Assembly (NCBI GenBank): GCA_033763655.1
Contig: JANRKD010000010.1
Coordinates: 1-43,844 of the forward strand
Reading direction: 5' to 3'
DNA from: QFOX01 sp033763655
GTDB taxonomy: Bacteria > Pseudomonadota > Alphaproteobacteria > Rickettsiales > UBA3002
DNA length: 43,844 bases
Positions 1-8,908 of the stretch are shown here, piece by piece (within the stretch, counting starts at the first letter, position 1; each line of letters opens with the position of its first letter). Below the pieces are notes generated by a model. That model was not told the origin of the DNA. It saw only the letters and a list, made by a program, of their open reading frames with translations, and searched no databases. A program made the position numbers and the translations under genes.

Positions 1-243
1 GTCCACATGCGCGTAGTGACGGTTCGCCGTCTCGTATTCCACATGCGCCGTCGCAATCGTGATCCCGCGCGCTTTCTCTTCCGGCGCCGCGTCGATGCTG
101 CCGTAGTCGCGGAACGTCGCTCCGCCCGTCTCCGCCAGTACTTTCGTAATCGCCGCCGTCAGCGACGTCTTGCCGTGATCCACGTGACCGATCGTCCCGA
201 TGTTGCAGTGCGGCTTCGAACGGTTGAACTTTTCCTTTGCCAT
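1..243 (-). CDS. tuf: Elongation factor Tu, N-terminal part (cut by window edge)
   Basis: EF-Tu is the GTPase that delivers aminoacyl-tRNA to the ribosome. Only the first 81 codons are present; the gene runs off the left edge. The visible part begins MAKEKFNRSKPH and holds the P-loop GHVDHGKT followed by the effector region ending RGITIATAHVEYE. The ATG at 243-241 has a TAGGAG ribosome binding site 8 nt upstream. It lies 37 bp after fusA on the same strand, as the last gene of the rpsL-rpsG-fusA-tuf operon. No promoter of its own is evident in the short gap. Confidence 0.97.
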   Translation of the reverse strand, partial: MAKEKFNRSKPHCNIGTIGHVDHGKTSLTAAITKVLAETGGATFRDYGSIDAAPEEKARGITIATAHVEYETANRHYAHVD

Positions 244-280
244 GACTTTAACTCCTAAAAAATGTCTGAAATTCTATTGG

Positions 281-2386
<2,106 letters not shown>

Positions 2387-2419
2387 GTGTGTATCAATCC
2401 CTGTTTCGTATGCTCAAAT

Positions 2420-2890
2420 TTACCAGCGGTAATGGCTGAAGGCTTTGTTCGCTTCTGCCATGCGGTGGGTATCTTCACGTTTTTTCACCGCGTTGCCACG
2501 GCCCGATGCTGCATCCATGATTTCACCGGCCATACGCTGACGGGTGGTTTTTTCGCCACGGTTGCGCAGCGCAATGATGAGCCAGCGAATCGCCAGCGCC
2601 TGACGGCGCTTGTTGCGCACTTCGGTTGGCACCTGGTAGGTTGCCCCACCGACGCGGCGCGAACGCACTTCTACGGTCGGGCCGACATTTTCAAGCGCAT
2701 CGCTAAACACCGCGATGGGATCTTTTCCGGTTTTTTGCTGGATGATATCGAACGCACCGTAGACGATTTCCTCGGCGGCCGATTTCTTTCCATCATACAT
2801 GAGCGTGTTCATGAATTTGCCGACCACATGATTGTGGAATTTGGGGTCTGGCAGGGTGATGCGCTCTTTCGCAGCGTGACGACGTGACAT
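2420..2890 (-). CDS. rpsG: 30S ribosomal protein S7
   Basis: Primary 16S rRNA-binding protein that nucleates assembly of the 30S head. It has 156 residues, the usual S7 length, beginning MSRRHAAKERITLPDPKF and containing the conserved GGATYQVPTEVR stretch and the C-terminal HRMAEANKAFSHYRW. It starts 11 bp after the end of rpsL and is followed by fusA, so it is an internal gene of the str operon. In E. coli S7 represses this operon's translation; I did not identify the corresponding RNA site here. Confidence 0.99.
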   Translation of the reverse strand: MSRRHAAKERITLPDPKFHNHVVGKFMNTLMYDGKKSAAEEIVYGAFDIIQQKTGKDPIAVFSDALENVGPTVEVRSRRVGGATYQVPTEVRNKRRQALAIRWLIIALRNRGEKTTRQRMAGEIMDAASGRGNAVKKREDTHRMAEANKAFSHYRW

Positions 2891-2901
2891 ATTCTATCTC
2901 C

Positions 2902-3273
2902 CTATTTCGGACGTTTCGCGCCATAATGCGAACGGCGCTTGCGGCGTTTAGCAATACCCTGCGTATCGAGCGTACCGCGAATGATGTGGTAACGTACGCC
3001 GGGCAAATCTTTTACGCGGCCGCCGCGAATGAGCACCACCGAGTGCTCCTGCAGGTTGTGGCCCTCACCCGGGATGTAGCCGATGACCTCAAAGCCGTTG
3101 GTCAGGCGAATTTTCGCGACCTTACGCAGCGCAGAGTTCGGTTTTTTCGGGGTGGTGGTGTAAACGCGGGTGCAAACGCCACGCTTTTGCGGGCATGCTT
3201 CCATCGCAGGGACTTTGTCACGCGCCTTCTGCGGGTGACGGCCTTTGCGAACCAACTGGTTGATTGTTGGCAT
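2902..3273 (-). CDS. rpsL: 30S ribosomal protein S12
   Basis: S12 lies at the decoding centre. It has 123 residues and complete conserved blocks, including TPKKPNSALRK and GGRVKDLPG. Lysines 43 and 88, the classic positions of streptomycin-resistance changes, are both wild type. Asp89, the residue methylthiolated by RimO in other bacteria, is present. It is the first gene of the str operon, with a leader of roughly 180 nt between the predicted promoter (3461-3489) and the start codon. Confidence 0.99.
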   Translation of the reverse strand: MPTINQLVRKGRHPQKARDKVPAMEACPQKRGVCTRVYTTTPKKPNSALRKVAKIRLTNGFEVIGYIPGEGHNLQEHSVVLIRGGRVKDLPGVRYHIIRGTLDTQGIAKRRKRRSHYGAKRPK

Positions 3274-3460
3274 GTGTCAGTCCTCTTTCTTATCCGCTGG
3301 TATTTGGGTTAATGGGCCCAAGCAGCGATAGGTTGCATTCTTTATCGGTTTGTTTGCTGATTGCGCAAACGGGCAACCCGAGCGAAAAAGCGCTGAAACA
3401 CTGGAGTTCTTAAAGTAACTTGCCGAGTATTTTTTGCGACGTAGTCCGTCGGGAGCGCGC

Positions 3461-3489
3461 TTTATAAGGAGGCTTACCGCCGACGTCAA
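3461..3489 (-). promoter_or_regulatory. Sigma70-type promoter of the str operon
   Basis: On the minus strand a -35 box TTGACG (3489-3484) is followed after exactly 17 bp by a -10 box TATAAA (3466-3461), upstream of rpsL and pointing into it. Transcription would start near 3454. Box quality, spacing and placement before an operon that must be strongly expressed make it credible. It also makes the open frame covering the leader unlikely to be a gene. Confidence 0.75.
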
Positions 3490-3790
3490 GCACGAAATAC
3501 AGATTTTTTAACGCGACTTGCCGACCGCAGGCACTACCCCGGCGGATGGGTGGTCGCATGTGAGCAATCGCCATTGGCTGGATAGGCGCCCGCCACCTAA
3601 CCTTAAAATACCAAAATCTTCATGCAACTGTCATCCAATTCCTCATCCTCCGGCGCTATGATAACCGCGTTCTCTACTTCTTCTATTGTCTTCTGTTGCC
3701 TAACAAGACTTGAACAGAAGCAGTTGAGGACGTTGTAGAGGTGTCTGGATCAATCCGATTACAGGCCTCTGATGTATGGAGTAAATTCAA
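3490..3790. other. Gene-free spacer, AT-richer than its surroundings
   Basis: No convincing reading frame, RNA gene or repeat is visible. The composition shifts here from the GC-rich str operon to the AT-richer block that continues to about 5430. It must contain the promoter of the small plus-strand gene at 3791, but no -35/-10 pair is convincing. Confidence 0.5.
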
Positions 3791-4018
3791 ATGCCTACCT
3801 GCTCCTCTTGTTCCACAGAAATGGTGATTCATGAAGAGGGTGTCTTCCAAAATGTCTGGAAATGCCCTCAAAATAGCCTGCACCCAACACAAACGAAGAA
3901 AAGTGCTTTTGCAGTTGGTTGTGCGGTCGCAGGAGCTACCGGTGCTTTAGTAGTCGGTGGCCCGGCTGCTGCGGCAGTCGTCATCGCCACAATCTTTGGC
4001 GGCGGTGACCATGGTTAG
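3791..4018 (+). CDS. Small zinc-ribbon-like protein with glycine/alanine-rich hydrophobic tail
   Basis: Not recognised. The product has 75 residues. The N-terminal half has Cys4, Cys7, Cys25 and His31, spaced like a small treble-clef or zinc-ribbon knuckle; zinc binding is an inference. Residues about 38-69 form one hydrophobic segment rich in Gly and Ala (AVGCAVAGATGALVVGG, then AAAVVIATIFGGG), which could be a membrane span or glycine zipper. A GGAG lies 8 nt before the ATG, and a strong terminator follows 40 bp after the stop, which supports a real single-gene transcript. It converges on the membrane-protein operon at 4094-5167 and shares its AT-richer base use. Confidence 0.65.
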   Translation: MPTCSSCSTEMVIHEEGVFQNVWKCPQNSLHPTQTKKSAFAVGCAVAGATGALVVGGPAAAAVVIATIFGGGDHG

Positions 4019-4058
4019 GTTCACCAGCATATAACAATTTGATACACAATCCAAACTT

Positions 4059-4088
4059 GAGCGTGCGCCTAGCGCACGCTCCTTTTTT
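4059..4088 (+). terminator. Rho-independent terminator
   Basis: A perfect 10-bp stem, GAGCGTGCGC (4059-4068) with GCGCACGCTC (4072-4081), closes a 3-nt loop and is followed by TTTTTT at 4083-4088. It is placed to end the transcript of the small gene at 3791-4018. The minus-strand side has only a poor T run, so it is probably one-directional. Confidence 0.9.
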
Positions 4089-4093
4089 ATAGT

Positions 4094-4597
4094 CTAATGT
4101 GGCAAATGAAGCTGCGGCGCTTCATCCAATGAGCCCATATGTTTTTGGGTATCGGTCGAGATTCTATTTTCCGGTACATTAGAAAGCTTGGTACGCTGAT
4201 ACTCGACGATATGCGTTAGCACGCGGTTATCCTTGGCGAGATCTTCATTGCTGATTAGCAATCCTGGCAAATCACGGTAATCACGCAGTACTTGGGCTGT
4301 TTGCAACTGCATAGCTTCATTTCGCCGCCAGTTGATGAATCCGCCAGCTAGCGCCCCAAGAAGTCCACCCCACCATTTAAACGACCCAAACCCATCATTG
4401 AGGTGATTGGTTTTATTGACACGCCAAGTATCGATTGCCCAACCAATAGTACTCCCGGACAAACCGCCCACTAATAAATGCAATAATATGTGCTTGAAAT
4501 AATTTAAAAATGTAAGGTTCTGACTTTTACGTTCCGCAAAAGGCATCAATCGATACTCTCCTGGCACCTCTAAAGCTTCCGAAACATCATCTTTCAT
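4094..4597 (-). CDS. Two-TM glycine-zipper protein with C-terminal coiled coil (family member 2)
   Basis: Not recognised. 167 residues. Two hydrophobic, glycine-rich segments are visible: HILLHLLVGGLSGSTIGWAI (about 36-55) and WWGGLLGALAGGFI (about 75-88), followed by a charged, probably helical tail. The tail segment KDNRVLTHIVEYQ resembles RENEVLREVIEKQ in the gene just upstream, so the two look like diverged tandem paralogues. It starts 3 bp after the upstream stop codon and has no clear ribosome binding site, which implies translational coupling. An inner-membrane location with a cytoplasmic coiled coil is inferred. Confidence 0.7.
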   Translation of the reverse strand: MKDDVSEALEVPGEYRLMPFAERKSQNLTFLNYFKHILLHLLVGGLSGSTIGWAIDTWRVNKTNHLNDGFGSFKWWGGLLGALAGGFINWRRNEAMQLQTAQVLRDYRDLPGLLISNEDLAKDNRVLTHIVEYQRTKLSNVPENRISTDTQKHMGSLDEAPQLHLPH

Positions 4598-4600
4598 TTT

Positions 4601-5167
4601 CTAAACCGTCTCACGCGCTTGAAAATTTCCAATATGCACGGGAGGCTCAACGCTTGCGCCTTTAAGCGCAATCGTTGCTGTTGGTGCCTCAGTGTGTTGA
4701 GATTTGATTATTTTGTCTTGTTTTTCAATTACTTCTCGCAGAACTTCATTTTCACGTTTTATCTCGGGGTCCATTCGCAACTTTGCTTGAGAAATGTCCC
4801 GGTTAATTTCATCAATTGAAAGCCTCGCCGACTCGCCCTTTGCCCAATGTTCATATCCCATAATGCTAATGGCAACTATCCATCCCATAACTGCGCCTAC
4901 GCCCGCAGCAACATGCTTAAAACCCATTTTTGAAATGGCGGCAGGAGAAGCTCCAAGTATGCGAACAAAGGCTTCTGTTTTTCTAGAAAGTCCTTGATGG
5001 GGAGAGAGTGTCTTGCCCAAAGAATATCCTAGGCTGCCACCACCGACCATCCCTCCAACATTAAGAATTATGTTTCGCACTTGCTTCCAAGCATAGGTAG
5101 ATGGACTCAATTTATCATTTAGCGCATCATTGCGTTTACGCAATTCTTCTATATAATCCACAGCCAC
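4601..5167 (-). CDS. Two-TM glycine-zipper protein with C-terminal coiled coil (family member 1)
   Basis: Not recognised. About 188 residues. Segment 1 is IILNVGGMVGGGSLGYSLG and segment 2 is HVAAGVGAVMGWIVAISIMG; a long charged helix follows (RLSIDEINRDISQAKLRMD, then RENEVLREVIEKQDKI). On start choice, an AAAAGGAG lies directly against the ATG at 5173, leaving no spacing, whereas the in-frame GTG at 5167 is 6 nt from it and is preferred here. It is the first gene of a two-gene operon with 4094-4597. Codon and base use are AT-richer than in neighbouring operons. The architecture matches the protein at 27075-27809. Confidence 0.7.
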   Translation of the reverse strand: MAVDYIEELRKRNDALNDKLSPSTYAWKQVRNIILNVGGMVGGGSLGYSLGKTLSPHQGLSRKTEAFVRILGASPAAISKMGFKHVAAGVGAVMGWIVAISIMGYEHWAKGESARLSIDEINRDISQAKLRMDPEIKRENEVLREVIEKQDKIIKSQHTEAPTATIALKGASVEPPVHIGNFQARETV

Positions 5168-5434
5168 GGCCATCTCCTTTTACAACGTGGTTCTATAATA
5201 TGCTTTTCGGTTCTGCTGCAGTGTGAATCTTTTGTGACAAAAATATCTACCACAGCAGATTAGGGGGGCAGAAAAACAGTGTTCTTCTAAAGTAGCTTGC
5301 CAACAAAAACCTCCGATTTTCATTGCAATTACTTAGAACTTCGCTAGATTCGCATGTGTGTATTTTACATGACTTTACACAAAGTCGAATAATCACAACA
5401 ACAATTAAGAGCAAAACGAATCCTTTAGGTGTGT

Positions 5435-6952
5435 ATGCGTAATGTGTCGGTGAAACCGATCATGATCTCGCCCGTGCCGGCCATCGCCGGCAGCCTGCCC
5501 GTCATCCGCCCTGTCGCGCGCAAGCGCCTGTCGCGCCTGCGCCTCAACTGGTTTGTTGTTGGCGCCTTCTTTGGTATCGGCCTGTCGTTTTTTATGAGCT
5601 TTCTTCTGGTTGCGGTTGTCACCCCGGCCTATGATTCCGTGGTCGCCCGCCTGCAGCCTGTTAAAATCAACGAAACTGCTGGCAATAGTTCCGGCGTCCC
5701 TCTCCCTTTGCGGGGTGAGGGGGCGTTGAATCCGAGCGCCCAACTATCCACCCCCCTCACCCCACCCTCTCCCGCAGGGAGAGAGGGCGTAACTGCCCCC
5801 ACCGCAACCGCCGCCCTCACCTATCCGCGCACACTGGCACTGAAAGTCGGCAAAGGCGATACACTGCTTGACCTGCTGCTGGCCAACCGCGTCCAAACGG
5901 GTGAGGCACATGCGGTGATTAACGCCTTGAGATCCAAGTTTAATCCTAGAAATCTACGCATCGGCCAGAAAATCTCGGTCACCCTCGAACGCCACGAAAA
6001 ACTGGGGGATGCCGCCGCTGTCCGGGAGCTGGCGATTCGCCTGCCGAACCTTTCGACTATTGAGCTGCAACGCCTGCAGGATGGCGGTTTTAACGTCGCC
6101 GCGACCGAAGATGTCGCCACGAGTCGAACCTTCCGTGGCTTCGGCAAAGTCCGTACCAGCTTGCTGCAGGCCGGGGCCGACGGCCATATCCCCGCCGCCG
6201 CGATGCAGGAACTGCTCAAGGCCTACAGCTATGACATTGACTTTCAACGCGAAATACACCCTGGCGACAGTATCGAAGTGCTGATGGAGCGCAAGCCCGC
6301 CAAAAGCGGCAGCGGCTTTGTCGGCTACGCGGGCATCCGCTACGCCGCCCTCACCCTGCGCGGCAAGAAGCACGAGATTTTCCGCTTCAAGGATAGTTTT
6401 GGCGATGCCGCGTGGTTCGACGGCAAAGGCCGCAGCATCAAGAAATCCCTGCTGCGCACCCCGGTCGATGCGGTGCATATCACCTCGGGCTTTGGCCTGC
6501 GCACCCACCCGATTATGGGCTACACCAAAATGCATCGCGGGGTCGATTTCGGCGCGCCGACGGGCACCCCGATCATGGCGGCAGGGGATGGGGTCGTCAC
6601 CTTCAAAGGCTGGAAAAGCGGCTACGGCAATTTTGTCACGCTTAAACACAACGAAAAATACGAAACCGCCTATGGCCATATCAGCCGTTTTAGCGCCATT
6701 AAGGTCGGCAGTCGGGTGAAGCAGGGGCAGGTCATCGCCTATGTCGGGATGACGGGCATGGCCACCGGCCCGCACTTGCATTATGAGGTGCACGAGGCGG
6801 GGAATCAGGTCAATCCGGTTGCGAAACAATTCAACATGGCAGCGGGTCTGAGCGGTAAATCCCTCGCCGCGTTCAAAACCGCCAAGCAATCGGCCCTGAA
6901 CGAACTGGCCACGCTCGCCAGAGGCACCGCCACGGTGGCCAGCGCCCGCTAG
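5435..6952 (+). CDS. Membrane-anchored M23 family metallopeptidase (LytM/OapA-like)
   Basis: Predicted periplasmic peptidoglycan endopeptidase or amidase activator, 505 residues. One N-terminal TM segment lies at about 40-62, followed by a LysM/OapA-like region (TLALKVGKGDTLLDLLLANR) and a C-terminal M23 domain. The M23 residues are visible: His367 and Asp371 (HRGVD) and His449 (HLH) as zinc ligands, with His415 and His447 as catalytic candidates, so it should be active. The ATG at 5435 has AGG 6 nt upstream; a GTG at 5429 is the alternative. Residues about 88-119 are encoded by an in-frame REP-like palindrome, a Pro/Gly-rich insert in the linker after the TM segment. Confidence 0.93.
   Translation: MRNVSVKPIMISPVPAIAGSLPVIRPVARKRLSRLRLNWFVVGAFFGIGLSFFMSFLLVAVVTPAYDSVVARLQPVKINETAGNSSGVPLPLRGEGALNPSAQLSTPLTPPSPAGREGVTAPTATAALTYPRTLALKVGKGDTLLDLLLANRVQTGEAHAVINALRSKFNPRNLRIGQKISVTLERHEKLGDAAAVRELAIRLPNLSTIELQRLQDGGFNVAATEDVATSRTFRGFGKVRTSLLQAGADGHIPAAAMQELLKAYSYDIDFQREIHPGDSIEVLMERKPAKSGSGFVGYAGIRYAALTLRGKKHEIFRFKDSFGDAAWFDGKGRSIKKSLLRTPVDAVHITSGFGLRTHPIMGYTKMHRGVDFGAPTGTPIMAAGDGVVTFKGWKSGYGNFVTLKHNEKYETAYGHISRFSAIKVGSRVKQGQVIAYVGMTGMATGPHLHYEVHEAGNQVNPVAKQFNMAAGLSGKSLAAFKTAKQSALNELATLARGTATVASAR
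5696..5790 (+). repeat. REP-like palindromic element inside the M23 peptidase frame
   Basis: A 95-bp element with imperfect terminal inverted repeats. The left end reads GTCCCTCTCCCTTTGCGGGG and the right end, read in reverse complement, reads GCCCTCTCTCCCTGCGGG. Internal arms GGGGTGAGGGGG and CCCCCCTCACCCC also pair. The CCCTCTCCC/GGGAGAGGG plus GGTGAGGG vocabulary is shared with intergenic elements at 39890-39933 and 40938-41257. It keeps the reading frame open. Confidence 0.8.
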
Positions 6953-7131
6953 GGCCTCTCTCCAAGCACCGCTTGACGGCACGGCGGCTTTACTGCATCT
7001 TGATTTTCAGGACAAATATAGTTGTTTATGGAGGATTCCGGCGTGCGCCCCAGCACAGAACCACACTTTCCGGCGGCGGATCTGCCACGCCACGCCCCCC
7101 TCAAGGGCACAGGGGCACGCAGGGGTGCCGC

Positions 7132-8880
7132 ATGCTGAAACCAGCCTCCCGGGTCGAGTTGAACGACCGCTTTCGTGATGCGCTGCAGCGGATGGAATAC
7201 AGCGACCGCTCGCTGTTCATCACCGGGCGGGCGGGTACCGGTAAATCCACCCTGCTCTCGCATTTCTGCGCCCGCACCGGCAAACACCCGGTGGTGCTTG
7301 CCCCCACCGGCGTTGCCGCCCTGAACGTGCGCGGGCAGACCATCCATAAATTCTTCCATTTCTATACCGATGTGACGCCCGACAAAATCCGCCGCCATAA
7401 AATCAGGCCGCGCAACCCGAAGCTTTACAAAAAACTCAACACCATCATCATCGACGAAATCTCGATGGTGCGCGCCGATCTGCTCGATTGTATCGACGTA
7501 TTCCTGCGCCTGTACGGGCCGGACGAAACGCGCCCCTTCGGTGGCGTGCAGATGATTTTTGTCGGCGACCTCTACCAACTCCCCCCTGTGGTCAGCCGCG
7601 AGAGCGAAGCCATCTTCCGCGAGCATTACGAGACGCCCTATTTCTTCAGCGCCCATTGCCTGCGCGAGGCCGATTTTTCAATTATCGAGCTCGACCGGAT
7701 CTACCGCCAGAAGGAGCAGGATTTTGTCGAACTGCTCAATCGCATCCGCACCGACAGCGCAACCGACACCGACCTCGCCTACCTCAACCGCCGCTTCCTG
7801 CCTTCGCATGAGCCCGATACTGCCCGCTTCTTCATCACCCTCACCACCACCAACGCCAAGGCCGACGAAATAAACGCCAGCCACCTCGCCGCACTGCCGG
7901 GGCGGGTGCATACCAGCCACGCGGTTATCTCCGGCGATTTTGGCCGCGAATATTACCCTACCGCGCCCGAACTGCATTTCAAAATCGGTGCGCAGATCAT
8001 GCTCACCAACAATGATGCCGCCGGGCGCTGGGTCAATGGCAGCCTCGGCGTCATCACCGCCATCCGCCGGGACGAGCAGGAACGCGCCTATGTCGAAGTG
8101 AAGCTCGACGACGAGGAAACCCGCGTGCAGGTTTACCCCCATGCGTGGGAGGTATTCCGCTATGCGATCGAGGGCGGGCAGCTGGATGCGCAACCGGCGG
8201 GCACCTTTACCCAATTGCCCTTCCGCCTGGCCTGGGCGGTCACCATCCACAAAAGTCAGGGCAAAACATTCGACCATGTGATGATTGATGTGGATCGCGG
8301 CACTTTTGCTGCCGGGCAAATGTATGTGGCGCTCAGCCGCTGCACCACATTCGAGGGGATGGTGCTCAAAACCCGTATCGCCGCGCACCATATCCGCACC
8401 GATGCACGCATTGTCGATTTCCTCGCCGCCCACCCCTATGTGCCGGCGCCAACCACCCTCGCGGAAGACGACCCGCTCCTGGCAAACGATGCCCCGCCGT
8501 CGCCTGAAAAGCCCGCCACAACCGATAGGCTGGCCCGCGCGCGCGCCACCTTGCGCCCTCTTACCGAGGGCCGCCACCCCATCACCGGCGCGGCGCTGGC
8601 GGCGGGCGACGCCTGCACCGACCCCAAAATCATCGGCGCACTGGTGGCCCTGCTCGATGCCTCGGCAGGGATTGCCCCGGCAAAAGCGGCGCGGGGCCGG
8701 GCGCGGGCGGATGCCCCCAACCACGGCAAAGCATGGGATGATGCCGAGCGCAAACGGGCCGCCACGGCCTATGAGGCAGGCACTCCACTCAAGGAAATTG
8801 CGCAAACGCATGGCCGCACCAGCGGCTCCATCCGGGGGGAGCTTATCCGCCAGGGGCTGATTGAGTTTGAAAGCGCCTAG
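7132..8880 (+). CDS. PIF1/RecD-like superfamily 1 helicase with C-terminal helix-turn-helix-like tail
   Basis: Probable 5'-3' DNA helicase of the PIF1/RecD2 type, 582 residues. Walker A GRAGTGKST is at about 32-40, Walker B IIIDEISMV at about 105-113, motif III FVGDLYQLPPV, and the late motifs HKSQGKTFDHV and YVALSRCTTF are intact. The last ~50 residues (AERKRAATAYEAGTPLKEIA, then GRTSGSIRGELIRQG) look like a sigma-factor-type helix-turn-helix. An open frame extends upstream to 6973, but that part is arginine/proline-rich noise; homology starts after the ATG at 7132. It converges on clpB, leaving 28 bp between the stops. Confidence 0.9.
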   Translation: MLKPASRVELNDRFRDALQRMEYSDRSLFITGRAGTGKSTLLSHFCARTGKHPVVLAPTGVAALNVRGQTIHKFFHFYTDVTPDKIRRHKIRPRNPKLYKKLNTIIIDEISMVRADLLDCIDVFLRLYGPDETRPFGGVQMIFVGDLYQLPPVVSRESEAIFREHYETPYFFSAHCLREADFSIIELDRIYRQKEQDFVELLNRIRTDSATDTDLAYLNRRFLPSHEPDTARFFITLTTTNAKADEINASHLAALPGRVHTSHAVISGDFGREYYPTAPELHFKIGAQIMLTNNDAAGRWVNGSLGVITAIRRDEQERAYVEVKLDDEETRVQVYPHAWEVFRYAIEGGQLDAQPAGTFTQLPFRLAWAVTIHKSQGKTFDHVMIDVDRGTFAAGQMYVALSRCTTFEGMVLKTRIAAHHIRTDARIVDFLAAHPYVPAPTTLAEDDPLLANDAPPSPEKPATTDRLARARATLRPLTEGRHPITGAALAAGDACTDPKIIGALVALLDASAGIAPAKAARGRARADAPNHGKAWDDAERKRAATAYEAGTPLKEIAQTHGRTSGSIRGELIRQGLIEFESA

Positions 8881-8908
8881 GTGCAATCATTTGCGTCGGT
8901 AGCAGCCC

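Noticed and set aside
3405..3425. Short similarity of GTTCTTAAAGTAACTTGCC with GTTCTTCTAAAGTAGCTTGCC near 5281-5301
   Set aside because: It is only about 20 bp with mismatches, with no palindrome and no further copy seen; chance or remote duplication cannot be separated.
3277..3489. A 70-codon minus-strand frame before rpsL
   Set aside because: It overlaps the predicted promoter and leader of the str operon, has no ribosome binding site and its translation is not protein-like.
5323..5350. Possible promoter TTGCAA-N16-TAGATT before the M23 peptidase
   Set aside because: Both boxes are weak matches in an AT-rich stretch where such pairs arise by chance, so it is not listed as a feature.
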